A stretch of 64,000 bases of DNA from Saccoglossus kowalevskii (lineage: Eukaryota > Hemichordata > Enteropneusta > Harrimaniidae). The notes beneath the pieces were generated by a model. It ran no database searches, was not told the DNA's origin, and worked only from the letters and a program-made list of their open reading frames with translations. The stretch spans positions 1-64,000 of the forward strand of contig NW_003148901.1 in assembly GCF_000003605.2 (NCBI RefSeq). The letters run 5' to 3'. The translations under genes were made by a program, and so were the position numbers. Positions 14,751-29,130 of this stretch are shown here, piece after piece; positions within the stretch are counted from its first letter, which is position 1, and the number at the start of each line of letters is the position of its first letter.

Positions 14751-14789
14751 TGGCAATTATTCAGATTCACATTCATGCACACAGTAACA

Positions 14790-17700
14790 TAAATTATGGC
14801 AACATATTATGTATAACTTGGCTATTATACAGATTTACATTCATGCACACAGTAACATGAATTATGTCAATATATTATGTATAACTTGGCAATTATCCAG
14901 ATTCACATTCATGCACAGGGGAACATGAATTATGCCAACATATTATGCATAACTTGGCAATTATCCAGATTCACATTCATGCACACAGTAACATGAATTA
15001 TGGCAACATATTATGTATAACTTGGCTATTATCCAGATTCACATTCATGCACATAGTGACATGAAATATGCCAACATATTATGTATAACTTGGCAATTAT
15101 CCAGATTCACATTCATGCACACAGTGACATGAATTATGCCAACATATTATGTATAACTTGGCAATTATTCAGATTCACATTCATGCACACAGTAACATGA
15201 ATTATGCCAACATATTATGTATAACTTGGCAATTATCCAGATTCACATTCATGCACACAGTAACATAAATTATGGCAACATATTATGTATAACTTGGCTA
15301 TTATACAGATTTACATTCATGCAAACAGTAACATGAATTATGTCAATATATTATGTATAACTTGGCAATTATCCAGATTCACATTCATGCACAGGGGAAC
15401 ATGAATTATGCCAACATATTATGCATAACTTGGCAATTATCCAGATTCACATTCATGCACACAGTAACATAAATTATGGCAACATATTATGTATAACTTG
15501 GCTATTATCCAGATTCACATTCATGCACATAGTGACATGAAATATGCCAACATATTATGTATAACTTGGCAATTATCCAGATTCACATTCATGCACACAG
15601 TGACATGAATTATGCCAACATATTATGTATAACTTGGCAATCGTCCATATTCACATTCATGCACACAGTAACATGATTTATGGCAACATATTATGTATAA
15701 CTTGGCAATCGTCCATATTCACATTCATGCACACAGTAACATGAATTATGGCAACATATTATGTATAACTTGGCTATTATCCAGATTCACATTCATGCAC
15801 ACAGTAACATAAATTATGGCAACATATTATGTATAACTTGGCTATTATCCAGATTGACATTCATGCACACAGTAACATGAATTATGGCAACATATTATGT
15901 ATAACTTGGCAATCGTCCATATTCACATTCATGCACACAGTAACATGAATTATGGCAACATATTATGTATAACTTGGCTATTATCCAGATTTACATTCAT
16001 GCACACAGTAACATGAATTATGGCAACATATTATGTATAACTTGGCTATTATCCAGATTGACATTCATGCACACAGTAACATGAATTATGGCAACAAATT
16101 ATGTATAACTTGGCAATCGTCCATATTCACATTCATGCACACAGTAACATGAATTATGGCAACATATTATGTATAACTTGGCTATTATCCAGATTTACAT
16201 TCATGCACACAGTAACATGAATTATGGCAACATATTATGTATAACTTGACAATTATCTAGATTCACATTCATGCACACAGTAACATGAATTATGCCAACA
16301 TATTATGTATAACTTGGCAATTATCCAGATTCATATTCATGCACACAGTAACATGAATTATGCCAACATATTATGTATAACTTGGCTATTATCCAGATTC
16401 ACATTCATGCACACAGTAACATGAAATATACCAACATATTATGTATAACTTGGCTATTATCCACATTCACATTCATGCACACAGAAACATGAATTATGCC
16501 AACATATTATGTATAACTTGGCAATCGTCCATTTTCACATTCATGCACACAGTGACATGATTTATGCCAACATATTATGTATAACTTGGCAATTATCCAG
16601 ATTCACATTCATGCACACAGTAACATGAATTATGTCAATATATTATGTATAACTTGGCAATTATCCAGATTCACATTCATGCACAGGGGAACATGAATTA
16701 TGCCAACATATTATGCATAACTTGGCAATTATCCAGATTCACATTCATGCACACAGTAACATGAATTATGCCAACATATTATGTATAACTTGGCAATCGT
16801 CCATTTTCACATTCATGCACACAGTGACATGATTTATGCCAACATATTATGTATAACTTGGCTATTATCCAGATTTACATTCATGCACACAGTAACATGA
16901 ATTATGTCAATATATTATGTATAACTTGGCAATTATCCAGATTCACATTCATGCACAGGGGAACATGAATTATGCCAACATATTATGCATAACTTGGCAA
17001 TTATCCAGATTCACATTCATGCACACAGTAACATGAATTATGGCAACATATTATGTATAACTTGGCTATTATCCAGATTCACATTCATGCACATAGTGAC
17101 ATGAAATATGCCAACATATTATGTATAACTTGGCAATTATCCAGATTCACATTCATGCACACAGTGACATGAATTATGCCAACATATTATGTATAACTTG
17201 GCAATTAGTCAGATTCACATTCATGCACACAGTAACATGAATTATGGCAACATATTATGTATAACTTGGCTATTATCCAGATTCACATTCCTGCACACAG
17301 TAACATGAATTGTGACAACATATTATGTATAACTTGGCAATCGTCCATATTCACATTCATGCACACAGTAACATGATTTATGGCAACATATTATGTATAA
17401 CTTGGCAATCGTCCATATTCACATTCATGCACACAGTAACATGAATTATGGCAACATATTATGTATAACTTGGCTATTATCCAGATTCACATTCATGCAC
17501 ACAGTAACATAAATTATGGCAACATATTATGTATAACTTGGCTATTATCCAGATTGACATTCATGCACACAGTAACATGAATTATGGCAACATATAATGT
17601 ATAACTTGGCAATCGTCCATATTCACATTCATGTACACAGTAACATGAATTATGGCAACATATTATGTATAACTTGGCTATTATCCAGATTCACATTCAT

Positions 17701-18031
17701 GCACATAGTGACATGAAATATGCCAACATATTATGTATAACTTGGCAATTATCCAGATTCACATTCATGCACACAGTGACGTGAATTATGCCAACATATT
17801 ATGTATAACGTGGTACTTATCCATATTCACATTCATGCACACAGTAACGTGAATTATGCAAACATATTATGTATAACTTGGCAATTATCCAGATTCACAT
17901 TCATGCACACAGTAACATGAATTATGGCAACATATTATGTATAACTTGGCAGTTATCCAGATTCACATTCATGCACACAGTAATATGAATTATGCCAACA
18001 TATTATGTATAACTTGGCAATTATCCAGATT
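14790..18031 (+). repeat. Class A higher-order satellite blocks
   Basis: Several imperfect copies of an ordered series of about 14 monomers (about 950 bp): taacataaatt then gatttac; tgtcaatatatt; cacaggggaac with tatgcataac; ggctattatcc; catagtgacatgaaatatg; gtgacatg with attattc; gaattgtgac or catgattta followed by aatcgtcc; taacataaatt with gattgac; caacatataatg followed by aatcgtcc. Copies start near 14,790, 15,260, 16,600 and 16,860. The 15,260 copy shares the private gcaaacag (15,321) with 54,664. Confidence 0.75.
16840..18031 (+). repeat. Class A segment duplicated at 47,820-49,080
   Basis: Private markers shared with the 48-kb copy include gtgacgtgaatt (17,776 and 48,825), gtataacgtggtactt, agtaacgtgaattatgcaaac read as consecutive landmarks, and gaattgtgac (17,310 and 48,359). 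The shift is 31,049 bp on the right side and 30,981 bp at the cacagggg unit (16,956 and 47,937). The 68-bp difference equals one extra monomer in the 48-kb copy. Confidence 0.85.
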
Positions 18032-18950
18032 CACATTCATGCACACAGTAACATAAATTATGGCAACATATTATGTATAACTTGGCTATTATACAGATTT
18101 ACATCATGCACACAGTAACATGAATTATGTCAACATATATGTATAACTTGGCAAATAACCCAGATTCACATTCATGCACACAGGAACATTAATTATGACA
18201 ACATATTATGTATAACTTGGCAATTATTCAGATTCACATTCATGCACACAGTAACATGAATTATGGCAACATATTATGTATAACTTGGCAATTCTCCAGA
18301 TTCACATTCATGCACACAGTAACATGAATTATGGCAACATATTATGCATAACTTGAAAATTCTCCAGATTCACATTCATGCACACAGTAATATGAATTAT
18401 ACCAACATATTATGTATAACTTGGCAGTTATCCAGATTCACATTCATGCACACTGTAATATGAATTATGACAACATATTATGTATAACTTGGCAATTATT
18501 CAGATTCACATTCATGCACACAGTAACATGAATTATGGCAACATATTATGTATAACTTGGCAGTTATCCAGATTCACATTCATGCACACAGTAATATGAA
18601 TTATGCCAACATATTATGTATAACTTGGCAATTATCCAGATTCACATTCATGCGCGCAGTAACATGAATTATGCCAACATATTATGTATAACTTGGCTAT
18701 TATCCAGATTTACATTCATGCACACAGTAACATGAATTATGTCAACATATTATGTATAACTTGGCAATTAACCAGATTCACATTCATGCACACAGGAACA
18801 TGAATTATGGCAACATATTCTGTATAACTTGGCAATTATCCAGATTCACATTCATGCACACAGTAACATGAATTATGGCAACATATTATGTATAACTTGG
18901 CAATTATCCAGATTCACATTCATGCACACAGTAACATGAACTATGGCAAC
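18031..18950 (+). repeat. Satellite series shared with 44.8-45.5 kb
   Basis: The order agatttac, tgtcaac, aggaacat, attattc, attctcc, gcataacttgaaaat, ttatacc, cagttatcc and then the rare gcgcgcag (18,652) recurs at 44.84-45.43 kb (gcgcgcag at 45,420). A few 1-2 bp deletions and insertions lie at 18,100-18,165 (tttacatcatgc, caacatatatg, caaataaccc). Confidence 0.65.
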
Positions 18951-21900
18951 ATATTGTGTATAACTTGGCAATTATCCAAATTCACATTCATGCACACAGT
19001 AATATGAATTATGGCAACATATTATGTATAACTTGGCAGTTATCCAGATTCACATTCATGCACACAGTAACATGAATTATGGCAACATATTATGTATTAC
19101 TTGGCAGTTATCCAGATTCACATTCATGCACACAGTAATATGAATTATGACAACATATTATGTATAACTTGGCAATTTTCCAGATTCACATTCATGCACA
19201 CAGTAACATGAATTATGGCAACATATTATGTATAACTTGGCAATTCTCCAGAGTCACATTCATGCACACAGTAACATGAATTATGGCATCATATTATGTA
19301 TAACTTGGCAATTATCTAGATTAACATTCATGCACACAGTAACATGAATTATGGCAACATATTCTGTATAACTTGGCAATTATCCAGATTCACATTCATG
19401 CACACAGTAACATGAACTATGGCAACATATTATGTATAACTTGGCAATTATCCTGATTCACATTCACGCACACAGTGACATGAATTATGCCAACATATTA
19501 TGTATAACTTGGCAATTATTCAGATTCACATTCATGCACACAGTAACATGAATTATGGCAACATATTATGTATAACTTGGCTATTATCCAGATTCACATT
19601 CATGCACACAATAACATGAATTATGACAATATACTATGTATAAATTGGCAATCGTCCATATTCACATTCATGCACACAGTAACATGAATTATGGCAACAT
19701 ATTATGTATAACTTGGCAATTATCCAGATTCACATTCATGCACACAGTAACATGAACTATGGCAACATATTATGTATAACTTGGCAATTCGCCAGATTCA
19801 CATTCATGCACACAGTAACATGAATTATGGCAACATATTATGTATAACTTGGCAATTATCTAGATTAACATTCATGCACACAGTAACATGAATTATGTCA
19901 ATATATTATTATAACTTGGCAATTATCCAGATTCACATTCATGCACAGGGGAACATGAATTATGCCAACATATTATGCATAACTTGGCAATTATCCAGAT
20001 TCACATTCATGCACACATGAACATGAATTATGGCAACATATTATGTATAACTTGGCAGTTATCCAGATTCACATTCATGCACACAGTAATATGAATTATG
20101 ACAACATATTATGTATAACTTGGCAATTATTCAGATTCACATTCATGCACACAGTAACATGAATTATGGCAACATATTCTGTATAACTTGGCAATTATCC
20201 AGATTCACATTCATGCACACAGTAACATGAACTATGGCAACATATTATGTATAACTTGGCAATTATCCAGATTCACATTCATGCACACAGTAACATGAAC
20301 TATGGCAACATATTGTGTATAACTTGGCAATTATCCAGATTCACATTCATGCACACAGTAACATGAATTATGCCAACATATTATGTATAACTTGGCAATT
20401 CTCCAGAGTCACATTCATGCACACAGTAACATGAATTATGGCATCATATTATGTATAACTTGGCAATTATCCAGATTCACATCCATGCACACATGAACAT
20501 GAATTATGGCAACATATTATTATAACTTGGCAATTATCCAGATTCACATTCATGCACAGGGAACATGAATTATGCCAACATATTATGCATAACTTGGCAA
20601 TTATCCAGATTCACATTCATGCACACAGTAACATGAATTATGACAACATATTATGTATAACTTGGCTATTATCCAGATTCACATTCATGCACACAGTGAC
20701 ATGAAATATGCCAACATATTATGTATAACTTGGCAATTATCCAGATTCACATTCATGCACACAGTGACATGAATTATGCCAACATATTATGTATAACTTG
20801 GCAATTATTCAGATTCACATTCATGCACACAGTAACATGAATTATGGCAACATATTATGTATAACTTGGCTATTATCCAGATTCACATTCATGCACACAA
20901 TAACATGAATTATGACAATATACTATGTATAAATTGGCAATCGTCCATATTCACAATCATGCACACAGTAACATGAATTATGGCAACATATTATGTATAA
21001 CTTGGCAATTATCCAGATTCACATTCATGCACACAGTAACATGAACTATGGCAACATATTATGTATAACTTGGCAATTATCCAGATTCACATTCATGCAC
21101 ACAGTAACATGAACTATGACAACATATTATGTATAACTTGGCAATTATCCAGATTCACATGCATGCACACAGTAACATGAATTATGCCAACATATTATGT
21201 ATAACTTGGCATTTCTCCAGATTCACATTCATGCACACAGTAATATGAATTATACCAACATATTATGTATAACTTGGCAGTTATCCAGATTCACATTCAT
21301 GCACACAGTAATATGAATTATGACAACATATTATGTATAACTTGGCAATTATCCAGATTCACATTCATGCACACAGTAACATGAATTATGGCAACATATT
21401 ATGTATAACTTGGCAATTATCCAGATTCACATTCATGCACACAGTAACATGAATTATGCCAACATATTATGTATAACTTGGCTATTATCCAGATTCACAT
21501 TCATGCACACAGTAACATGAATTATGGCAACATAGTATGTATAACTTGGCAATTATCCAGATTCACATTCATGCACACAGTAACATGAACTATGGCAACA
21601 TATTATGTATAACTTGGCAATTATCCAGATTCACATTCATGCACTCAGTAACATGAACTATGACAACATATTATGTATAACTTGGCAATTATCCAGATTC
21701 ACATTCATGCACACAGTAACATGAATTATGCCAACATATTATGTATAACTTGGCACTTCTCCAGATTCACATTCATGCACACAGTAATATGAATTATACC
21801 AACATATTATGTATAACTTAGCAGTTATCCAGATTCACATTCATGCACACAGTAACATGAATTATGGCAACATATTATGTATAAGTTGGCAATTATCCAG

Positions 21901-23160
21901 ATTCACATTCATGCACACAGTAACATGAACTATGGCAACATATTATGTATAACTTGGCAATTCGCCAGATTCACATTCATGCACACAGTAACATGAATTA
22001 TGGCAACATATTATGTATAACTTGGCAATTATCTAGATTAACATTCATGCACACAGTAACATGAATTATGTCAATATATTATTATAACTTGGCAATTATC
22101 CAGATTCACATTCATGCACAGGGGAACATGAATTATGCCAACATATTATGCATAACTTGGCAATTATCCAGATTCACATTCATGCACACATGAACATGAA
22201 TTATGGCAACATATTATGTATAACTTGGCAGTTATCCAGATTCACATTCATGCACACAGTAATATGAATTATGACAACATATTATGTATAACTTGGCAAT
22301 TATTCAGATTCACATTCATGCACACAGTAACATGAATTATGGCAACATATTCTGTATTACTTGGCAATTATCCAGATTCACATTCATGCACACAGTAACA
22401 TGAATTATGGCAACATATTATGTATAACTTGGCAATTATCCAGATTCACATTCATGCACACAGTAACATGAATTATGCCAACATATTATGTATAACTTGG
22501 CAATTCTCCAGAGTCACATTCATGCACACAGTAACATGAATTATGGCATCATATTATGTATAACTTGGCAATTATCTAGATTAACATTCATGCACACAGT
22601 AACATGAATTATGACAACATATTATGTATAACTTGGCAATTATTCAGATTCACATTCATGCACACAGTAACATGAATTATGGCAACATATTATGTATAAC
22701 TTGGCTATTATCCAGATTCACATTCATGCACACAATAACATGAATTATGACAATATACTATGTATAAATTGGCAATCGTCCATATTCACATTCATGCACA
22801 CAGTAACATGAATTATGGCAACATATTATGTATAAGTTGGCAATTATCCAGATTCACATTCATGCACACAGTAACATGAACTATGGCAACATATTATGTA
22901 TAACTTGGCAATTCGCCAGATTCACATTCATGCACACAGTAACATGAATTATGGCAACATATTATGTATAACTTGGCAATTATCTAGATTAACATTCATG
23001 CACACAGTAACATGAATTATGTCAATATATTATTATAACTTGGCAATTATCCAGATTCACATTCATGCACAGGGGAACATGAATTATGCCAACATATTAT
23101 GCATAACTTGGCAATTATCCAGATTCACATTCATGCACACATGAACATGAATTATGGCAA
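18950..23160 (+). repeat. Class C satellite domain
   Basis: Characterised by gacaatatactatg followed by tataaattggcaatcgtcc (19,625; 20,913; 22,749), attcgccag, atctagattaac, tcaatatattattat (about 19,899; 22,071; 23,021), then cacagggg with tatgcataac, then cacatgaacatg. Distances between markers are whole or nearly whole numbers of monomers: 20,913 to 22,749 is 1,836 bp = 27 x 68. No gene. Confidence 0.75.
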
Positions 23161-23259
23161 CATATTATGTATAACTTGGCAGTTATCCAGATTCACATTC
23201 ATGCACACAGTAATATGAAATTATGCCAACATATTATGTATAACTTGGCAATTATCCAG

Positions 23260-24400
23260 ATTCACATTCATGCACACAGTAACATAAATTATGGCAACAT
23301 ATTATGTATAACTTGGCTATTATACAGATTTACATTCATGCACACAGTAACATGAATTATGTCAATATATTATGTATAACTTGGCAATTATCCAGATTCA
23401 CATTCATGCACAGGGGAACATGAATTATGCCAACATATTATGTATAACTTGGCAATCGTCCATATTCACATTCATCCACACAGTAACATGAATTATGGCA
23501 ACATATTATGTATAACTTGGCTATTATCCAGATTCACATTCATGCACACAGTAACATAAATTATGGCAACATATTATGTATAACTTGGCTATTATCCAGA
23601 TTGACATTCATGCACACAGTAACATGAATTATGGCAACATATAATGTATAACTTGGCAATCGTCCATATTCACATTCATGTACACAGTAACATGAATTAT
23701 GGCAACATATTATGTATAACTTGGCTATTATCCAGATTCACATTCATGCACATAGTGACATGAAATATGCCAACATATTATGTATAACTTGGCAATTATC
23801 CAGATTCACATTCATGCACACAGTAACATGAATTATGGCAACATATTATGTATAACTTGGCAGTTATCCAGATTCACATTCATGCACACAGTAATATGAA
23901 TTATGCCAACATATTATGTATAACTTGGCAATTATCCAGATTCACATTCATGCACACAGTAACATAAATTATGGCAACATATTATGTATAACTTGGCTAT
24001 TATACAGATTTACATTCATGCACACAGTAACATGAATTATGTCAATATATTATGTATAACTTGGCAATTATCCAGATTCACATTCATGCACAGGGGAACA
24101 TGAATTATGCCAACATATTATGCATAACTTGGCAATTATCCAGATTCACATTCATGCACACAGTAACATGAATTATGGCAATATATTATGTATAACTTGG
24201 CTATTATCCAGATTCACATTCATGCACATAGTGACATGAAATATGCCAACATATTATGTATAACTTGGCAATTATCCAGATTCACATTCATGCACACAGT
24301 GACATGAATTATGCCAACATATTATGTATAACTTGGCAATTATTCAGATTCACATTCATGCACACAGTAACATGAATTATGGCAACATATTATGTATAAC
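23260..24400 (+). repeat. Class A satellite block
   Basis: Two partial class A series: gatttac, tcaatatatt, cacagggg, then aatcgtcc with cattcatccacac (about 23,475), gattgac, caacatataatg, aatcgtcc with cattcatgtacac; then a second gatttac / tcaatatatt / cacagggg / catagtgac run from about 23,950. The order closely matches 27.6-28.7 kb, including the private catccacac (about 27,825). Confidence 0.7.
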
Positions 24401-26800
24401 TTGGCTATTATCCAGATTCACATTCATGCACGCAATAACATGAATTATGACAATATACTATGTATAAATTGGCAATCGTCCATATTCACATTCATGCACA
24501 CAGTAAAATGAATTATGGCAACATATTATGTATAACTTGGCAATTATCCAGATTCACATTCATGCACACAGTAACATGAACTATGGCAACATATTATGTA
24601 TAACTTGGCAATTATCCAGATTCACATTCATGCACACAGTAACATGAACTATGACAACATATTATGTATAACTTGGCAATTATCCAGATTCACATGCATG
24701 CACACAGTAACATGAATTATGCCAACATATTATGTATAACTTGGCATTTCTCCAGATTCACATTCATGCACACAGTAATATGAATTATACCAACATATTA
24801 TGTATAACTTGGCAGTTATCCAGATTCACATTCATGCACACAGTAATATGAATTATGACAACATATTATGTATAACTTGGCAATTATCCAGATTCACATT
24901 CATGCACACAGTAACATGAATTATGGCAACATATTATGTATAACTTGGCAATTATCCAGATTCACATTCATGCACACAGTAACATGAACTATGGCAACAT
25001 ATTGTGTATAACTTGGCAATTATCCAGATTCACATTCATGCACACAGTAACATGAATTATGCCAACATATTATGTATAACTTGGCAATTCTCCAGAGTCA
25101 CATTCATGCACACAGTAACATGAATTATGGCATCATATTATGTATAACTTGGCAATTATCTAGATTAACATTCATGCACACAGTAACATGAATTATGACA
25201 ACATATTATGTATAACTTGGCAATTATCCAGATTCACATTCATGCACACATGAACATGAATTATGGCAACATATTATTATAACTTGGCAATTATCCAGAT
25301 TCACATTCATGCACAGGGAACATGAATTATGCCAACATATTATGCATAACTTGGCAATTATCCAGATTCACATTCATGCACACAGTAACATGAATTATGG
25401 CAACATATTATGTATAACTTGGCTATTATCCAGATTCACATTCATGCACACAGTGACATGAAATATGCCAACATATTATGTATAACTTGGCAATTATCCT
25501 GATTCACATTCATGCACACAGTGACATGAATTATGCCAACATATTATGTATAACTTGGCAATTATTCAGATTCACATTCATGCACACAGTAACATGAATT
25601 ATGGCAACATATTATGTATAACTTGGCTATTATCCAGATTCACATTCATGCACACAATAACATGAATTATGACAATATACTATGTATAAATTGGCAATCG
25701 TCCATATTCACATTCATGCACACAGTAACATGAATTATGGCAACATATTATGTATAAGTTGGCAATTATCCAGATTCACATTCATGCACACAGTAACATG
25801 AACTATGGCAACATATTATGTATAACTTGGCAATTCGCCAGATTCACATTCATGCACACAGTAACATGAATTATGGCAACATATTATGTATAACTTGGCA
25901 ATTATCTAGATTAACATTCATGCACACAGTAACATGAATTATGTCAATATATTATTATAACTTGGCAATTATCCAGATTCACATTCATGCACAGGGGAAC
26001 ATGAATTATGCCAACATATTATGCATAACTTGGCAATTATCCAGATTCACATTCATGCACACATGAACATGAATTATGGCAACATATTATGTATAACTTG
26101 GCAGTTATCCAGATTCACATTCATGCACACAGTAATATGAATTATGACAACATATTATGTATAACTTGGCAATTATTCAGATTCACATTCATGCACACAG
26201 TAATATGAATTATGACAACATATTATGTATAACTTGGCAATTATCCAGATTCACATTCATGCACACAGTAACATGAATTATGGCAACATATTATGTATAA
26301 CTTGGCAATTATCCAGATTCACATTCATGCACACAGTAACATGAACTATGGCAACATATTGTGTATAACTTGGCAATTATCCAGATTCACATTCATGCAC
26401 ACAGTAACATGAATTATGCCAACATATTATGTATAACTTGGCAATTCTCCAGAGTCACATTCATGCACACAGTAACATGAATTATGGCATCATATTATGT
26501 ATAACTTGGCAATTATCTAGATTAACATTCATGCACACAGTAACATGAATTATGACAACATATTATGTATAACTTGGCAATTATCTCAGATTCACATTCA
26601 TGCACACATGAACATGAATTATGGGCAACATATTATTATAACTTGGCAATTATCTCAGATTTCACATTCATGCACAGGGGACATGAATTATGCCAACATA
26701 TTATGCATAACTTGGCAATTATCCAGATTCACATTCATGCACACAGTAACATGAATTATGGCAACATATTATGTATAACTTGGCTATTATCCAGATTCAC
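24400..26800 (+). repeat. Class C satellite domain
   Basis: gacaatatactatg at 24,449 and 25,671; cacatgcatgc near 24,694; tattattataac with cacagggaac near 25,273-25,315; attcgccag near 25,835; tcaatatattattat near 25,944. The stretch 25,340-26,200 is colinear with 39,196-40,056 at a constant shift of 13,856 bp. 20,913 to 24,449 is exactly 52 monomers (3,536 bp), with the same order of subtypes following each. Confidence 0.75.
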
Positions 26801-27599
26801 ATTCATGCATATAGTGACATGAAATATGCCAACATATTATGTATAACTTGGCAATTATCCAGATTCACATTCATGCACACAGTGACATGAATTATGCCAA
26901 CATATTATGTATAACTTGGCAATTATTCAGATTCACATTCATGCACACAGTAACATGAATTATGGCAACATATTATGTATAACTTGGCTATTATCCAGAT
27001 TCACATTCATGCACACAGTAACATGAATTGTGACGACATATTATGTATAACTTGGCAATCGTCCATATTCACATTCATGCACACAGTAACATGATTTATG
27101 GCAACATATTATGTATAACTTGGCAATCGTCCATATTCACATTCATGCACACAGTAACATGAATTATGGCAACATATTATGTATAACTTGGCTATTATCC
27201 AGATTCACATTCATGCACACAGTAACATAAATTATGGCAACATATTATGTATAACTTGGCTATTATCCAGATTGACATTCATGCACACAGTAACATGAAT
27301 TATGGCAACATATAATGTATAACTTGGCAATCGTCCATATTCACATTCATGTACACAGTAACATGAATTATGGCAACATATTATGTATAACTTGGCTATT
27401 ATCCAGATTCACATTCATGCACATAGTGACATGAAATATGCCAACATATTATGTATAACTTGGCAATTATCCAGATTCACATTCATGCACACAGTAACAT
27501 GAATTATGGCAACATATTATGTATAACTTGGCAGTTATCGAGATTCACATTCATGCACACAGTAATATGAATTATGCCAACATATTATGTATAACTTGG

Positions 27600-29130
27600 C
27601 AATTATCCAGATTCACATTCATGCACACAGTAACATAAATTATGGCAACATATTATGTATAACTTGGCTATTATACAGATTTACATTCATGCACACAGTA
27701 ACATGAATTATGTCAATATATTATGTATAACTTGGCAATTATCCAGATTCACATTCATGCACAGGGGAACATGAATTATGCCAACATATTATGTATAACT
27801 TGGCAATCGTCCATATTCACATTCATCCACACAGTAACATGAATTATGGCAACATATTATGTATAACTTGGCTATTATCCAGATTCACATTCATGCACAC
27901 AGTAACATAAATTATGGCAACATATTATGTATAACTTGGCTATTATCCAGATTGACATTCATGCACACAGTAACATGAATTATGGCAACATATAATGTAT
28001 AACTTGGCAATCGTCCATATTCACATTCATGTACACAGTAACATGAATTATGGCAACATATTATGTATAACTTGGCAATTATCCAGATTCACATTCATGC
28101 ACACAGTAACATGAATTATGGCAACATATTATGTATAACTTGGCAGTTATCCAGATTCACATTCATGCACACAGTAATATGAATTATGCCAACATATTAT
28201 GTATAACTTGGCAATTATCCAGATTCACATTCATGCACACAGTAACATAAATTATGGCAACATATTATGTATAACTTGGCTATTATACAGATTTACATTC
28301 ATGCACACAGTAACATGAATTATGTCAATATATTATGTATAACTTGGCAATTATCCAGATTCACATTCATGCACAGGGGAACATGAATTATGCCAACATA
28401 TTATGCATAAACTTGGCAATTATCCAGATTCACATTCATGCACAGGGGAACATGAATTATGCCAACATATTATGCATAACTTGGCAATTATCCAGATTCC
28501 ACATTCATGCACACAGTAACATGAATTATGGCAACATATTATGTATAACTTGGCTATTATCCAGATTCACATTCATGCACATAGTGACATGAAATATGCC
28601 AACATATTATGTATAACTTGGCAATTATCCAGATTCACATTCATGCACACAGTGACATGAATTATGCCAACATATTATGTATAACTTGGCAATTATTCAG
28701 ATTCACATTCATGCACACAGTAACATGAATTATGGCAACATATTATGTATAACTTGGCTATTATCCAGATTCACATTCATGCACACAGTAACATGAATTG
28801 TGACGACATATTATGTATAACTTGGCAATCGTCCATATTCACATTCATGCACACAGTAACATGATTTTTGGCAACATATTATGTATAACTTGGCAATCGT
28901 CCATATTCACATTCATGCACACAGTAACATGAATTATGGCAACATATTATGTATAACTTGGCTATTATCCAGATTCACATTCATGCACACAGTAACATAA
29001 ATTATGGCAACATATTATGTATAACTTGGCTATTATCCAGATTGACATTCATGCACACAGTAACATGAATTATGGCAACATATAATGTATAACTTGGCAA
29101 TCGTCCATATTCACATTCATGTACACAGTA
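27600..29130 (+). repeat. Class A satellite blocks
   Basis: Two class A series. The first (27,600-28,060) ends with caacatataatg, aatcgtcc and cattcatgtacac. The second (28,220-29,130) runs gatttac, tcaatatatt, cacagggg twice in succession (28,374 and 28,443), catagtgac, gaattgtgacgac, catgatttttgg, gattgac, caacatataatg. The doubled cacagggg monomer is flanked by single-base insertions, so it may be an assembly artefact. Confidence 0.7.
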
